This document shows positions 14,201 to 24,900 of a stretch of 64,000 nucleotides of DNA, piece by piece. Numbering within the stretch: the stretch's first letter is position 1; each line of letters starts with the position of its first letter. The notes under the pieces were generated by a model. It saw only the letters and a program-made list of their open reading frames with translations. It was not told where the DNA came from and did no database searches. This DNA is from Acanthornis magna (taxonomy: Eukaryota; Chordata; Aves; Passeriformes; Acanthizidae), in assembly GCA_036785705.1 (NCBI GenBank), contig JAWUZG010000029.1, forward strand, positions 13,965,501 to 14,029,500, read 5' to 3'. Both the position numbers and the translations under genes were made by a program.

Positions 14201-17200
14201 GACTGTAAGCTTATTCAGCAATGTTGGCTGCACTGAAAATGTAGTAGCCACACTGCAGCTTTTGCAGGCAAATTTGGGGGAAAAAGGGTGCTAGAAAGCA
14301 AGCAAGTCATACTGGAAAATATCCTTTGGTTGTACAGCAGGCACTAATACTTATTTGCAATAATCAGAGAACCGTGTTTGTGCATTCTTTTTTGACAGAG
14401 CCTCCCATGGACCATTCTGATCTGGTTGCAGAGCTACTGAAAGAGTTATCAAACCATAATGAGAGAGTTGAAGAAAGAAAGGCTGCCCTGTATGAGCTCA
14501 TGAAGTTAACTCAGGAAGAGTCTTTTGGTGTTTGGGATGAGCACTTCAAAACAATATTACTTCTGCTGCTTGAAACGCTTGGAGATAAAGAGGTAAATTC
14601 AGATTAATCCAGTTAAGAATGTTAACAAAGCACATGGCTTATTTTCAGTACTTTTGACATTTGTATGAGTTGTAGAAAGAGCACAAATTCAAGTTAGTGG
14701 TGGAAAAAAGAAAAAAACTGTGGGAATACAGAAATGTCGTGAAGTCTGATTGCTGTGATGGTGAAAAAGGCATCACTGATGCTTATCTTCTCCAGGATTC
14801 CTGTTTGTGGATTCTGACACAGACTGAATGAAACATTTTTTCACTGGGATTCAAAGCTTATCTCTTTATAGCCCGTGAAGGGATCTAGACTATCAAAACA
14901 TGTGTGGCAAAGCATTTAAAAATCTATTTCTAAAATACAGTAATGCTCATTGCGAAGAGACTGAGCTCTGTGTAATTGTTCTCTACAAAGGCCATGTTTT
15001 TGAAATTAGTGAGGATCAAAAAGACACTAATACTCGTGTTTGATTTTTAAAACAGTTGTAAAAGAAAAAGTGAAAAATGTATTTGCATGGTGGTTCAATC
15101 AGCCGTTGTGTTTGCAACTTCTGGGTAGCATAGATAAGTCATATTAGTTTAGCAATGTGTTTATACCATGCCACCTGAATTTTCTGCAAAAAAGAGAGAT
15201 TGAAGGGATTGTTTTCCTGCCTTTATTTGTTAACACTAGATTCAGACTGTACATGTGTGCAGAGCATAATCTGATATTTTTTGCATTATTAAAGATTTTT
15301 CCAGCAGCTGTACAAATGTTAAAGCATATGCCTGTTTAAAAATGCATAACTCATTTATTTTAATATTGAATCTTTAGCATGCAATTAGAGCTTTGGCACT
15401 GAAAGTCCTAAGAGAAATTCTAAGAAACCAGCCAGCAAGGTTTAAGAATTATGCAGAACTCACAATCATGAAGACATTAGAAGCGCATAAGGATCCTCAT
15501 AAGGAGGTCAGTAATCAGTTATTTTGTTTAAGGTTACAACAGATTATTACAAAATGAAAGAGCTGACCAGAAAATGTGAAATTAATCAGTTCTTACTGAG
15601 GAAGTAATTTGTTTAATAACAAGCGTATTATTTTATGTTTAATAACAATGTTATTAGTTAACATGGGTATGCAAGAAAAAAAACCCTGCAGTTCTAAAAG
15701 CTCTTGAATGGTTAATATCATCCCTAATAACAACTGCCTTGGGTGCCATCCCAGAGGACAGTGTAACCAACAATGTGTTACCATAGCTCTTCAGGGAATA
15801 ACGGAAAGGAGCTTTTTCCTTGTTTGACATCTTGAGCCGAATACAGGTGTCCTGGAGCTCTAAAACAAGCATTTGGATTTCAGTAAGGTTTATGGTTGAG
15901 AGATGAGACTAAACATGACAAGGAATTGTCAACCAGTTCCATTCTGCATTTGAGTGCGTGGCTTTGAATGGTGTTAGTAGAAATTGCACAGAAATATATC
16001 AGTGGGGGGGGGTGCTTGTGCCAGGAATAGTGAGGGAATTCAGAAGGAGAAGGGTAAATATAACCTTACTCAGTTTTATTTGTGTGTGATGTCTGCATAC
16101 ACAATAAAAGGTAATGCATGTAAATATAGGAAACAGAAATGCAATAACTAACCCAGTATTCAACTTCTGACATCAGTGTCACTGATTCTATGGAAAGAAT
16201 CCAGGTTTATTATTAAATGAGTACATCTTCCCCATGCAAGGGCACTTTGTGGCATTTACTGTGGAGTTTCAGGTTTTGAAGTTGACTGCGATTCCTCCCA
16301 TCCCATATCTTTATCACTCATTTAATACTTGTTTTCTCTTTTCCCTGTGCTCTCTGGATTTGTTTCATACACTGTATTTATTACAGTGGCATTTCCCCAT
16401 CATTCCTTCTCTGTTCCTGTGCTTTCTCTCTCTCGTGGCTTCACGTGTTAGGACTGAGCAAGTAAAGGGTACAGGGTGGAGACAAAGTTCAGGAGGTTTT
16501 TGTACATCACTGGTGTACAACCACTCTTTTGGTACAGTGGTTTCTCTCGTTAGATGGCAGATGCCCCCACAGCACTAATGTCAAGATCAGATGTTAATTT
16601 TCTCTCTTGTGCCCATGTTGTGTTTTGAGCTTCTGTACCTGTTTACTTCTGCTAATTACTCTTGTTCTGCTTGTTCTGCATATTCTTCAGGCTTGAAGTA
16701 CTCTCTTGTCATAGTTTCTTTCAAAATTATAGGGGAAGAAAAACAGCTAGATAGGCCTCTACAATTAGCAAAATAGGCATGCCTTTGAAATGAATGTGAA
16801 AACACAGTCTTATCAGTGATTGCTGACCTAACAAGCAGTAACAAATGACAACACAAGAAATTACAGGATTAAAAAGGTGGTGATATTTCAAGATCTAGTT
16901 GGAGGGTATTGCAGAATAAAGAAATTTCAGATCCTGTTAAACAAGCAGGTTTGAAAAGCTGATATGTATATTGCCAAGGGCATAATAGCTACAAAATGTT
17001 GGGAAGAGTTGTGTTTTTAAGAAATTATGTCCAGCAGTTGGTATCAATGGACTCTTTACCTATTTCTATAATACTGTAGAACTCTTGATAGGAAATTTTT
17101 ATACTCAAGACCATTACTGCCAGAAAACATACCACAGTGTAACAGCCTCTTAAAAATCACTTTCCTATGTCTTTTTCTTTCAATAGGTGGTGAGATCTGC

Positions 17201-19816
17201 TGAAGAAGCTGCTTCTATGCTGGCCACATCGATTAGCCCAGATCAGTGCATCAAAGTTCTCTGTCCAATTATCCAAACTGCAGATTACCCCATTAATCTG
17301 GCTGCAATCAAAATGCAGACAAAAGTTATAGAAAGAGTATCTAAAGAAACCCTTACTCAGCTTTTACCAGAGATTGTGCCAGGTCTAATACAGGTAAGGA
17401 GAGAAGAAAGAAGAAAATAGGGGCGGGAAAAGATCAAATAGACTAACAAAAAGGAATATGAATACATATATGTATACATACAAATTGCAAAGACTTTTTA
17501 TAAATAGTATTACTTGGTTCTCATGAAGGATTTCACTTGTCTGATACTTGATGGCTTACTTGACCCAAAATACCTTGGATAGTGAGAACAATCTGTTTGA
17601 TTAGCAGGTAGCTAAAGCCCTGATTAGGACTCAAAGGAAATCTCAGTAGGATATGAAGTACTGGTTATAGTTAAGCTTGGTAGATACTTTTAGTTATAAG
17701 ATCATTTTTTTGTTGTTTGTACCTTTTTCCAAGTTACATAATTCGGTTTGATATTGTCCATGTTGTATTTGTGTATAATTGTAGGGTTTTATCAGTTGGG
17801 GTTTGTGGGAGGCAAGAGGAAAGAAGCAGTTTTATAAAGTTGAATAAAATTACGAGGATACCAGAGGTTTCTCTTCCTTTGTCTTTAAAACTGAATTTTT
17901 TACCACCTTGTCAAAAGCCAAAATACATTAATTTCCTTCTGGTGGATAAAGACTCTTTGGAGCTGGCAGCTGTATTCTGCAGATTTCTGTCTTTAATGGG
18001 TGTGATCCAGTCATACATTGCAGGAAAACAGAGGCAGAGAAGAGGTCCGCTGAGAAGGGAGTGTGAGAGAGACAGCCAGGCATGGGGTGATAGAAAAATG
18101 GCAAAAGAAACAAAAATCTTTAAAGAATGAGATACGAGTTAACAAAAGAATCTTAAACTGTTAAGGGAGCTCTCCATTCAGAGTCAGGAAGTTCTAAATT
18201 GTGAGTGGTCTTCTGCTTTAAGTAAACACCTGTATAATCTAGACCACTTCTCTTATGAGCTCACCTGCTGCATGGCAGCAGCGCTGTTTTCAGTGTATCT
18301 TATGAACAGGATTGTGTGGGCTTTAAATTCAGCCTGGAAAATGATTATCAGTGGTGATTAATAAGCAGCCTGCTTCTTAACTGCATGCTTTGTATTTGCG
18401 TGTTTGTTTTTTTGTTGGAATGCTCCATTGGGCTATACTGACATTAATTTACTGTAGACTTCAATGTATTTATTATAGTAAATAAGTAAATAGCTTTCTG
18501 AGGCTTTTAATCATTAACTGATAAGGTATTAATGTTAATTTTATTGCTTTCTAGGGTTATGATAATTCAGAGAGCAGCGTTCGTAAGGCATGTGTTTTCT
18601 GCCTTGTAGCCATTCATGCAGTAATCGGTGATGAACTAAAACCGCATCTCAGTCAACTCACTGGCAGTAAAGTAAGTAAAAGATACCATTTAAAGAAATC
18701 TTAGCTCATAATTGCACCTATGCATTTACATTTTGGATGCCATTGCCAGAAGGTTTCAATATAGTATATATTTGAATGAGAATATCAGTTGTATTAATAC
18801 AACTTCACCACAACATATACAAAACTGAGAGTCCACAGATCTTTATGTGCAAGTGTACAAACTTTAGTATTAAGATAATTACTGAACTATGTTTCTTACT
18901 GGTTTTTAATGCATTCAGTTCCTTTTATGCTGGTAGTAGTGATAATGGCTGTATTCAGCAGGCTTTTCCTATCAGTATTTCTTGTCTTGTTTTCGTGCAA
19001 GTTCTTATTGGAAAACAAGGAGCATCATATGTTCATGTTACATACAGCACTTTCATTTACTCTTCCTCCTTGTTATTTTGCTTTCACCAGTCTTTTCAGT
19101 ACCTCTGATTTAAAATAATGAGAACCAGTCACTGGTCCTTTTTGTTTCAGGATATTTATGACTCTATTTACATCTTTTTCATGCAGTTTTTTGCATGTAA
19201 ACAGCTATATGTTAATTGTGAATCTCTTTGTCCTTGGGAATAAAACAGGACAATTAATTGTGTGTGTCTTTGAATATGACAGTTCTATCTTTAAAATAGT
19301 CTCTGGCAGTGATTATATTTAAAGTCACTCTAGACAATATTGGAAGCTTTAGTAAATACCAGCATCAGCAACTCTGACTACAGAGGCTTAAACCTCAACA
19401 TTAACTTGAAAGAAAATCTAAACCACTACCATATTTAGAAAAGCATTGTAATTTGAGAAAAATATTCCGTCTATCCTAATCTAGCTACCTTATATCATCC
19501 TCTTCTTTACATCCTTAGAGAAGCTTGAACAGTTTCCTTGTGACAAATTTTATGTGTGTTTAATGTTTTCATTGGCATGTATGTTCCTTTTGTATTAACT
19601 GTGTAAAATGCAGTTCTGCTTTTGGGGAAAAGAAAAAAGGATTAATGTCTATTTTGTGTACCATTCCTGTAGTCAGCCTGTACAGTTTGCAAATACTAAA
19701 CAGTGTTAATTTCTGGCTTAAATTTGCAGATGAAATTATTGAACCTTTACATCAAACGTGCACAAACAGGTTCTGGAGCAGGGGACACAGCAGCAGATAT
19801 GTCTGGACAAAGCTAA
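2087..19816 (+). CDS. CLASP2: CLASP2, C-terminal part (ten coding exons, gene-level entry)
   Basis: CLASP2 binds microtubule plus ends through TOG (HEAT-type) domains and promotes rescue and cortical attachment. The coding segments are 2087-2230, 7393-7536, 7891-7997, 9035-9188, 9875-10103, 14399-14592, 15378-15506, 17187-17393, 18555-18671 and 19730-19816. Joined, they give one continuous frame of 503 codons plus TAA, and every junction is GT/AG. The product covers the end of TOG3, a Ser/Pro-rich linker, and the C-terminal HEAT domain that binds CLIPs and cortical partners. The paralogue CLASP1 was considered. The tail ending in SGQS, the KVIERVSKETL and DYNPYNYSD segments, and UBP1 as next gene all point to CLASP2 from my memory of the mammalian proteins. 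The N-terminal TOG domains and the SxIP EB1-binding region lie upstream, outside the window. Confidence 0.95.
3744..3771. repeat. Poly(T) tract, T28
   Basis: Uninterrupted run of 28 T in a CLASP2 intron. No retroposon body is recognisable beside it, so it is listed as a homopolymer microsatellite. Confidence 0.9.
5206..6593 (+). mobile_element. Solo LTR of an avian endogenous retrovirus
   Basis: The element begins TGTCGTGGGTTTGACC and ends ACTACCACA, so it has canonical TG...CA termini. It is flanked by the 5-bp direct repeat TTTAT at 5201-5205 and 6594-6598, a target-site duplication. The sequence is GC-richer than the surrounding intron and resembles a long LTR family I recall from neoavian genomes (gtccctcccacgagagacagtcctc, the ggcgcctggagcatctcctcc segment). 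No gag, pol or env sequence is present, so this is a solo LTR left by recombination. Long open frames inside it, such as 5679-6416, are incidental. Family assignment is from memory and needs a repeat library. Confidence 0.8.
5511..5860 (+). repeat. Imperfect tandem repeats inside the LTR
   Basis: Three diverged copies of a segment of roughly 110-150 bp. Each carries ccaaca(g/a)..tccg/c with a G-rich run and then gtcagtcca. The ccaaca anchor recurs near 5541, 5651 and 5797, and the gtcagtcca anchor near 5586, 5692 and 5846. The first two copies continue into caattcttct and an acactgtttct-like block. Confidence 0.7.
7089..7120. repeat. Poly(T) tract with one interruption
   Basis: T-rich homopolymer of 32 nt broken by a single C, about 270 nt upstream of the next CLASP2 exon. 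It is too far upstream to be the polypyrimidine tract of that exon. Confidence 0.85.
7393..7536 (+). CDS. CLASP2: CLASP2 exon, end of TOG3
   Basis: The exon has 144 nt, 48 codons, phase 0 at both ends. It begins AAQSVLISLFELN and ends NTGNSGQ. Acceptor ttcttgtag, donor gtatcc. The LLGALPKTFQDGATKLLHNHL helices match CLASP proteins and close the third TOG domain. The tail enters the flexible linker. Confidence 0.95.
7891..7997 (+). CDS. CLASP2: CLASP2 exon, Ser/Pro-rich linker part 1
   Basis: The exon has 107 nt and ends in phase 2 (AG of a Ser codon). It begins GSVGSPLTRPTPRSP and ends SQNTLSP. Acceptor tccttcag, donor gtaatg. The SP/TP motifs are typical of the phosphorylated low-complexity linker between TOG3 and the C-terminal domain of CLASP2. 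Confidence 0.93.
8290..8539 (+). mobile_element. Internally deleted avian ERV LTR remnant
   Basis: It begins TGTTGTGGTTTAACCCCAG and ends tctatcccagccaaaaccag followed by caca. Both ends match an LTR family I recall from many neoavian genomes, but the body is shorter than I remember for the full LTR, so an internal deletion is inferred. No exact target-site duplication could be made out. It lies in the intron between CLASP2 exons 7891-7997 and 9035-9188. Confidence 0.7.
9035..9188 (+). CDS. CLASP2: CLASP2 exon, linker part 2
   Basis: The exon has 154 nt. The first base completes the Ser codon from the previous exon, and the exon ends on a codon boundary. It reads AFDYDTENMNSEDIYSS and continues SLRGVTEAIQNFSFRSQEDM. 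Acceptor cccacag, donor gtgagt. The segment DYDTENMNSEDIYSSLRG is strongly conserved in CLASP2 as I recall it. Confidence 0.95.
9875..10103 (+). CDS. CLASP2: CLASP2 exon, linker part 3
   Basis: The exon has 229 nt, 76 codons plus one base. It begins ICSASGIVDMRAGSG, contains SPRSRDYNPYNYSDG and ends FDDDAEQFPD. Acceptor cctgcag, donor gtaaga. The first about 25 residues look different from the mammalian CLASP2 I remember, while the DYNPYNYSD...SALKEAMFDDD part is conserved. A second AG at 9881-9882 would shift the frame and is rejected as acceptor. Confidence 0.92.
10104..14398 (+). other. CLASP2 intron, no gene seen
   Basis: Intron of about 4.3 kb, AT-rich, between the linker exon and the first exon of the C-terminal domain. 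Open frames such as 11056-11274 lack splice context and family similarity. No mobile element was recognised. Confidence 0.75.
14399..14592 (+). CDS. CLASP2: CLASP2 exon, start of C-terminal HEAT domain
   Basis: The exon has 194 nt. The first two bases complete a Glu codon and the exon ends at a codon boundary with GDKE. It contains DHSDLVAELLKELSNHNERV and a run ending FKTILLLLLETLGDKE. Acceptor ttgacag, donor gtaaat. This is the first part of the domain that binds CLIP-170 and cortical adaptors. The EPPM at the start differs from the human residues I recall (DLSL). Confidence 0.95.
15378..15506 (+). CDS. CLASP2: CLASP2 exon, C-terminal HEAT repeats
   Basis: The exon has 129 nt, 43 codons, phase 0. 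It reads HAIRALALKVLREILRNQ, then PARFKNYAELTIMKTLEAHK and ends DPHKE. Acceptor atctttag, donor gtcagt. The alternating helices match the conserved CLASP C-terminal domain. Confidence 0.95.
15507..17186 (+). other. CLASP2 intron, no gene seen
   Basis: Intron of about 1.7 kb. It contains no recognised repeat family apart from short homopolymer runs, for example G9 near 16004-16012. The acceptor is tttctttcaatag. Confidence 0.75.
17187..17393 (+). CDS. CLASP2: CLASP2 exon, C-terminal HEAT repeats
   Basis: The exon has 207 nt, 69 codons, phase 0. It begins VVRSAEEAASMLATSISPDQ, includes CIKVLCPIIQTADYPINLAA and ends LPEIVPGLIQ. Acceptor tcaatag, donor gtaagg. KVIERVSKETL favours CLASP2 over CLASP1, from memory of both families. 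Confidence 0.96.
17394..18554 (+). other. CLASP2 intron, no gene seen
   Basis: Intron of about 1.2 kb of unique AT-rich DNA. The 137-codon open frame at 17717-18130 has no family resemblance and no splice signals that would keep the CLASP2 frame. Confidence 0.7.
18555..18671 (+). CDS. CLASP2: CLASP2 exon, penultimate coding exon
   Basis: The exon has 117 nt, 39 codons, phase 0. It begins GYDNSESSVRKACVFCLVAI and ends LKPHLSQLTGSK. Acceptor tttctag, donor gtaagt (consensus). This is a final HEAT repeat of the C-terminal domain. Confidence 0.96.
18672..19729 (+). other. Last CLASP2 intron, no gene seen
   Basis: Intron of about 1.1 kb of unique AT-rich sequence, ending in the acceptor aatttgcag. 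No repeat family or RNA gene was recognised. Confidence 0.7.
19730..19816 (+). CDS. CLASP2: CLASP2 terminal coding exon
   Basis: 28 codons plus the TAA stop at 19814-19816. It reads MKLLNLYIKRAQTGSG and ends DMSGQS. Acceptor tttgcag. The MKLLNLYIKRAQ segment is invariant in vertebrate CLASPs as I recall them, and the SGQS tail is the CLASP2 type. Confidence 0.96.
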   Translation: MKLLNLYIKRAQTGSGAGDTAADMSGQS

Positions 19817-21597
19817 TGAAGCTGGCAGGAGTTAACCATGTCTCCTAAAGCACGGGCAAGGCCCTCTTCAGTGAAAGGAAAATCCTTATATACATCTTCT
19901 GGAACTTCTTTCTTGTTTTGGTTTTTTTTCCCCTCCCTTTCTTTTGTTATATTTTTTTTGTTTGGGGTTTTTTTTTCTTTAACCAGCAGCTGTCCTCAGC
20001 CTGCATGAGACTGTTGCAATAGAATTATTCCCAGTCTAAGGAAAAACAGTATTAACAACACTTGATCAAAGCAGAATAAAATTTTAAAATAATCTTATCC
20101 ATCAGTTACCCTGTTCATAATCCTCTGTGTCTTCCCATTAACTTTTGCCAGTGTTACTGTATTAAAAAAACGGTTTTTTTAATGCTAATTAAAAAGGTAT
20201 GCTTTAAGCTTCAGAAGTTAAAATATAAATTCTGTTGCTTTTCTCCAGCTGCAGATAACATTACTTTTTTATTGCTGTTTTGTTTGAGTATCGTGTCCTT
20301 CGCTAGAAACAAGAAGTGATGTGAAACAAGGCTGAACTAGTCTGAACTGCAGTGAGACTCGTTCACTGTGTTGGTGGTTCATCATCTTATTTACAGTTTG
20401 TTTGGGATATTCTGGAGATTGAGAAATACGCCTATAAAAAGAAAGCTGGATTGATCCAGTTCTGTCACAGTGATATTGTTCATTGGTTGTATGTTTGTTG
20501 CATAAATAAGAATTTAGTGTGCGCAGTAGAGGACTGGTACAACCAGTACCTCTTAATGTGGAAGACAGCCCTGCCAGGGCAGCATTGCCAACCTGGTGAT
20601 AGAGTGGCAGCCTGCTGGTGAGCAGCAGAGTTCATGGTCACTTGATGGACGTGAACCATCCTTGTCACCTTTCGTTCTTCAAGCAGGATGCTTCAGAATG
20701 GAGTGCTCTGCCCAAGCATGCTCAGTATGTATTTATCTTTATCACTAGAATGTTTCCTCTCAACCTAATTGCTGGAACAAGTAGTCTTGTATTGTAACTC
20801 ACATGGGATCTTATGACAACAGTGCAGAAAACTATTTATTCCTTACCTTCCGAAAAGCACCAAGATTTTCTGCATTGAATTTAAATGGGGGGAGGGGGGA
20901 ATAGTCACAAATGCTATGGATCTTGCCACCTTTTAATTTAAAGAAAAATATATATTTTGGATGAGTAGGAAAAGCTGCACCAAATTATTTGCATGGTTTT
21001 CTTGAATAGCATCCTCAAGACCCATCTGGATTAAGGTGTGGAAATGCTTCAAGGGTTTGTTTTTCCATTTTTGAAAAAGAGTTAGTATATTGTGAATAAT
21101 GGTTCTTTGTATTTATGAAGTTGATAATGGAAAGAGAACAAAGATAAGTAACTGTGTCCCTAAATGTTGTCTTTTTCTTTTTTTTCCCTTTTTTTCCTTT
21201 TTTTATATAAGCAGCAAGCTAATTAAGTGAAAAATGGGATGAAACAGTGCCCTTCCCAGGAACAGTGGAACTTTTTTTTCCTGACTTTTTTTTCCCTTTG
21301 ACTGTGATGTTGTCTAGTTGTAGGAAGTGTATCCTGATAAGAGAGAAAATAGTGGTGCCAAGGATGATGATCTATGCTAGGCTAAAATTCTCTCTACCTC
21401 TTCAGGGTGACTAATTTTTGACTGAGCTGCTGCATATAGCACCCAGTAGAAGAACTATCTACAGAAAAAATCTTTATTTTTTTTTCCAAATTATCACTTA
21501 ATGTGTATTCAAAACTCTATTCTTCAACATTGCAGCCAAATACCATAAGAAACTATTTACACATGTTACCTGCTAGGAACCCTGAAAAACAAAACTG

Positions 21598-21603
21598 AAT
21601 AAA
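21598..21603 (+). terminator. Possible upstream CLASP2 polyadenylation signal AATAAA
   Basis: Canonical hexamer inside ctgaataaaaaatt in the 3'UTR. It could give a shorter 3'UTR. No downstream GU-rich element is striking. Confidence 0.3.
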
Positions 21604-21926
21604 AAATTAAGTCAGATGCTTGTAGTTAACATGAAAGGTTTTTTTAACTTTAGTTTGAAGTGAATGCGATAGAAAGAGCTAAGATGTGGTTATTAAAGAA
21701 GCAATGCCATTGCAGAGATTTATTTGGAGGAAAAGTTGTAGAAATATATGTAAAGACTTAAACCCAAGACTGTCATAACTTGTCGCTAGCCCTTTTTAGC
21801 AGCTACAACAAGAAAATAGTATCTCCTCTTTCTTTCCTTTGTTATGTGTAACATCCTTGTTGTTTTCTACTGTTTAATTACATTGTGTATTTATAGTTCT
21901 ATGCTTACCATTGTGCATATACTGGC

Positions 21927-21932
21927 AATAAA
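21927..21932 (+). terminator. Probable main CLASP2 polyadenylation signal AATAAA
   Basis: Canonical hexamer inside gcaataaaatg, about 2.1 kb after the stop. A Pumilio-type octamer TGTACATA overlaps the expected cleavage zone at 21934-21941. Confidence 0.55.
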
Positions 21933-21959
21933 ATGTACATAACATTACTTAAAAGATTA

Positions 21960-24900
21960 GCCATGTATACATTCTGGTTTTTCTGTTTTATTTGATCACA
22001 TGCTATAAGAAAAATTATAAATGTGATTCATACAACATTGGTTAAAAAAAAATTTATCTTGATCTTCATGTTTTGTGTGTCCAAATGATATTTCTTTATA
22101 TAGTCTTGTTACTAAATCTGATTTGGCATTTGAGAACATGCTGTGAATATAGGTATGCTAGACAATTTTTTTAAAAATGGAATAGAATCTTTATGAACAC
22201 AGTTTCCTTCATTTAGGCAGATTTCTTGTTTATTATTTCATTTATTTGTACATTATACATCGTTTGCATTTTATTTTTTTAATATTTAAAAAATATTTTT
22301 CAGTCTACAGTCTCATAGTTTTTACATTTTAAATATACAAAAGGTCACTTAATTGCACAAATTCTAAGCTTAATAACCCTGTATGTTATTCCTGCATTTT
22401 GTATAGGTAATATTTATTTTCAGGGAATCATTGCAAGATGACTGTTACTTGTCATCTTTTTGAAGATGCTATTTCATACTGAAAATATAAGTTATTGAAA
22501 CATACAGTATATATTCTGGATGAAACCTAATTTTTTTATGTGTAAACAAAAGATATGTTTTTTATCCCCTATATGACTGAAAAATTTTGGTCCAGGTAGA
22601 GGGGACGAAGATATTTACACAAAGTTTGTTCATCAGTTTTGCTTTTAAGCCGTCTTTAAATGTTTTAAGCAAAGATATCCCATGTATTAAAAATCTCAAT
22701 GCAATATATTTAAATGAATATTTTACTTATGATATGACTAGTTCTGTTTCCAGCAGAGATGGGGTTGCTATCTTTGTAAACAGATAGAATCTATTTATAT
22801 TACATGAAGCCATCAGAATGTAAGAATTTGGAAAGAAAATTATTTCCACAGCAGCCAGTTATCAGATTCACTGCATTGCTTTTTGCCTTCATTTCCTATA
22901 TTATAAGTAGATATTAGCTCAGTTAAATTCAAGCAATGATTAGTCATGCCTTATGTTCCCGCTGGAGATGGTTTCTCTAATGGATTAGCATAAAGATCTG
23001 GGAAAAATTAGGACAGCTGTAAGTTGCTGTTCTTTCAGAAAGGGTTTCTCTATGTTCTTTCTAATATCCTGTGAAGATAGGTCATTGCAGTCATTTGAGT
23101 ACTGAAATGTAATTCTTAAAGGTTGGGTTTGTGTTTAAGAAAAGAGGAAGGAGAAGAAAAGCTACATGCAGAATCAGGATGGGAAATGGATATTGTGGAT
23201 GTCTCAGACTTGGATGTCATTTGCTTTAAAGAATTTTGAGTAACACATTATGTTCAGCTGAAGTCTTAGCAAGGAAGTTGGGATAATAAATGTAAATCGA
23301 AAGGAGAGCTGATCATGTAAATTTTCCTGAGTTGGCTTGCTTGTTTGTTTTTGAAGATAAAGGTTGGAACAGATTGAGTTGTGTTTATTATTTGCGGTCT
23401 GAGTCACAGAGTTAAAAGAACAAACATCTGTATCCTGAAACACTTACATATTCTTAATAGTTTCTATGTGTGTTTAAGCATTTAAGTAAGTTCAGAAAAA
23501 TACCCATGAAAAAAGTCTATTGAGAATGCAGGTCCAAACTGCTCACAGTTTGAATTTTCATCAAAGGAATTCAAATGCTGAATGTGACATTGTCCCTTTG
23601 AAAACAATCATAAAAGAGAAAATAATTTTGGAAAATCAATCTGTTGAATTACACTACAGTTACTCCCTATAGTAGGCAAGTGAGAATGGTTCCCTGGCTG
23701 TGGTAACTTTGCTGTATTAGGTTGGGACTTAACACACACAGAGAACACAATAAACATAAATGTGATGGGGATGAATAAGCAGTTTGGAACTGGAGGATTA
23801 TCTGGAGAACAAAAACTGTTGTTTTCTCCCAATTAAAACAGTAAGTGATCTGTTTTGCAATTGCAGTCTTCTTCCAGGTAAGGTAAAAGTCAATATTCAT
23901 ATTATGTTCACTAAAGAAAGCATCTTAAAATTCCGCCCCCCCTACATTTTGTGTTTGAGTTTTCCATCTCATTAAAAGTATGTACTTTAAAGATTTGCTT
24001 CATAATTTATGTATATTTTCTTCTTTTTTGTTAAACACAGAAGATTTTCAGAAATGTGGGAAGTTTGAGGAACTAATTGTGCTGGTCTGGCAAAAAAATC
24101 AAACTTCACTTAGTCTTCTATATTGTTTTTATGTTTCTATTTTTAAGTATATTTTAACAGCTCAGAGTTTCCAAGCTGTGCAGCTTGGATTATCCCAGGT
24201 AAAGAAGTTTCTTCATTTGCTGATAGGATTTTAGGATAAGTGTATTTACTAAGAAGCTTGCAAGCAGCTTTGAATACTGTATGATTTCTGTTGAATATAA
24301 AAATTGAATATTCTGTTGAATATAAAAATTCTGTAACTTTTTAGGTGCATTTAGATGCATTTTAGGTAAATGTAAGTGATTCTAGTGGAGATACTTTGAG
24401 GAAATAAGATTGGAAAAAATTAAGGATAGTGAAATGTGGAAAATATTTCTTAAGTGGGAAAGGGACATACCTGCATGTAAATGTTTCATATGCCCTTATC
24501 TTGCTCTCAGACAGGAGGTAGAAAGGTAACAAAACCTGATCTTGGGCATCAAAGTTTTCCAAATTTTCTTTCTCAGTATCCTTTCTTTCCTAGATAGTGA
24601 TATTGTCCACCAGTGCTCATCTTTGGCCCTCTGTAAACTCGTATTAGAACCAGTATTGGAGATTGTTCTTTTAACTGTATGTCAGGATAAATTCAAAAGC
24701 AGTGCCTGTCTGTCCAAGGAAGACCTGTTGCAGTAAAAACAAATATGTACATTTAAGTTACGCAGTAGACAGATATTCTCAAAAGTCAGCTGGACTGGTT
24801 TAGGTATTCCCTCACAATCTATTCATCTCAGCCTGTGGCAGAGCCAGCGGAACACGTTGTGGGAGCTCCCCTACTCTATTCTAGACAAATCAGATTGGGG

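Larger units (their letters stand above)
19817..21955 (+). other. CLASP2: CLASP2 3' untranslated region (3' end inferred)
   Basis: An AT-rich, repeat-free stretch follows the stop codon, with many T- and TATT-rich segments. Candidate polyadenylation signals AATAAA occur at 20075-20080, 21598-21603 and 21927-21932. The last, followed by aacattacttaaaag, is taken as the main 3' end because it would give a roughly 2.1 kb 3'UTR. The exact cleavage site is not visible from sequence alone, and a longer form cannot be excluded. Confidence 0.6.

Noticed and set aside
2087..19816. Assignment to CLASP1 instead of CLASP2
   Set aside because: The C-terminal tail ends SGQS, whereas the CLASP1 tail I recall is Ser/Asn-rich and ends STHS. 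The neighbouring gene is UBP1, not TFCP2L1.
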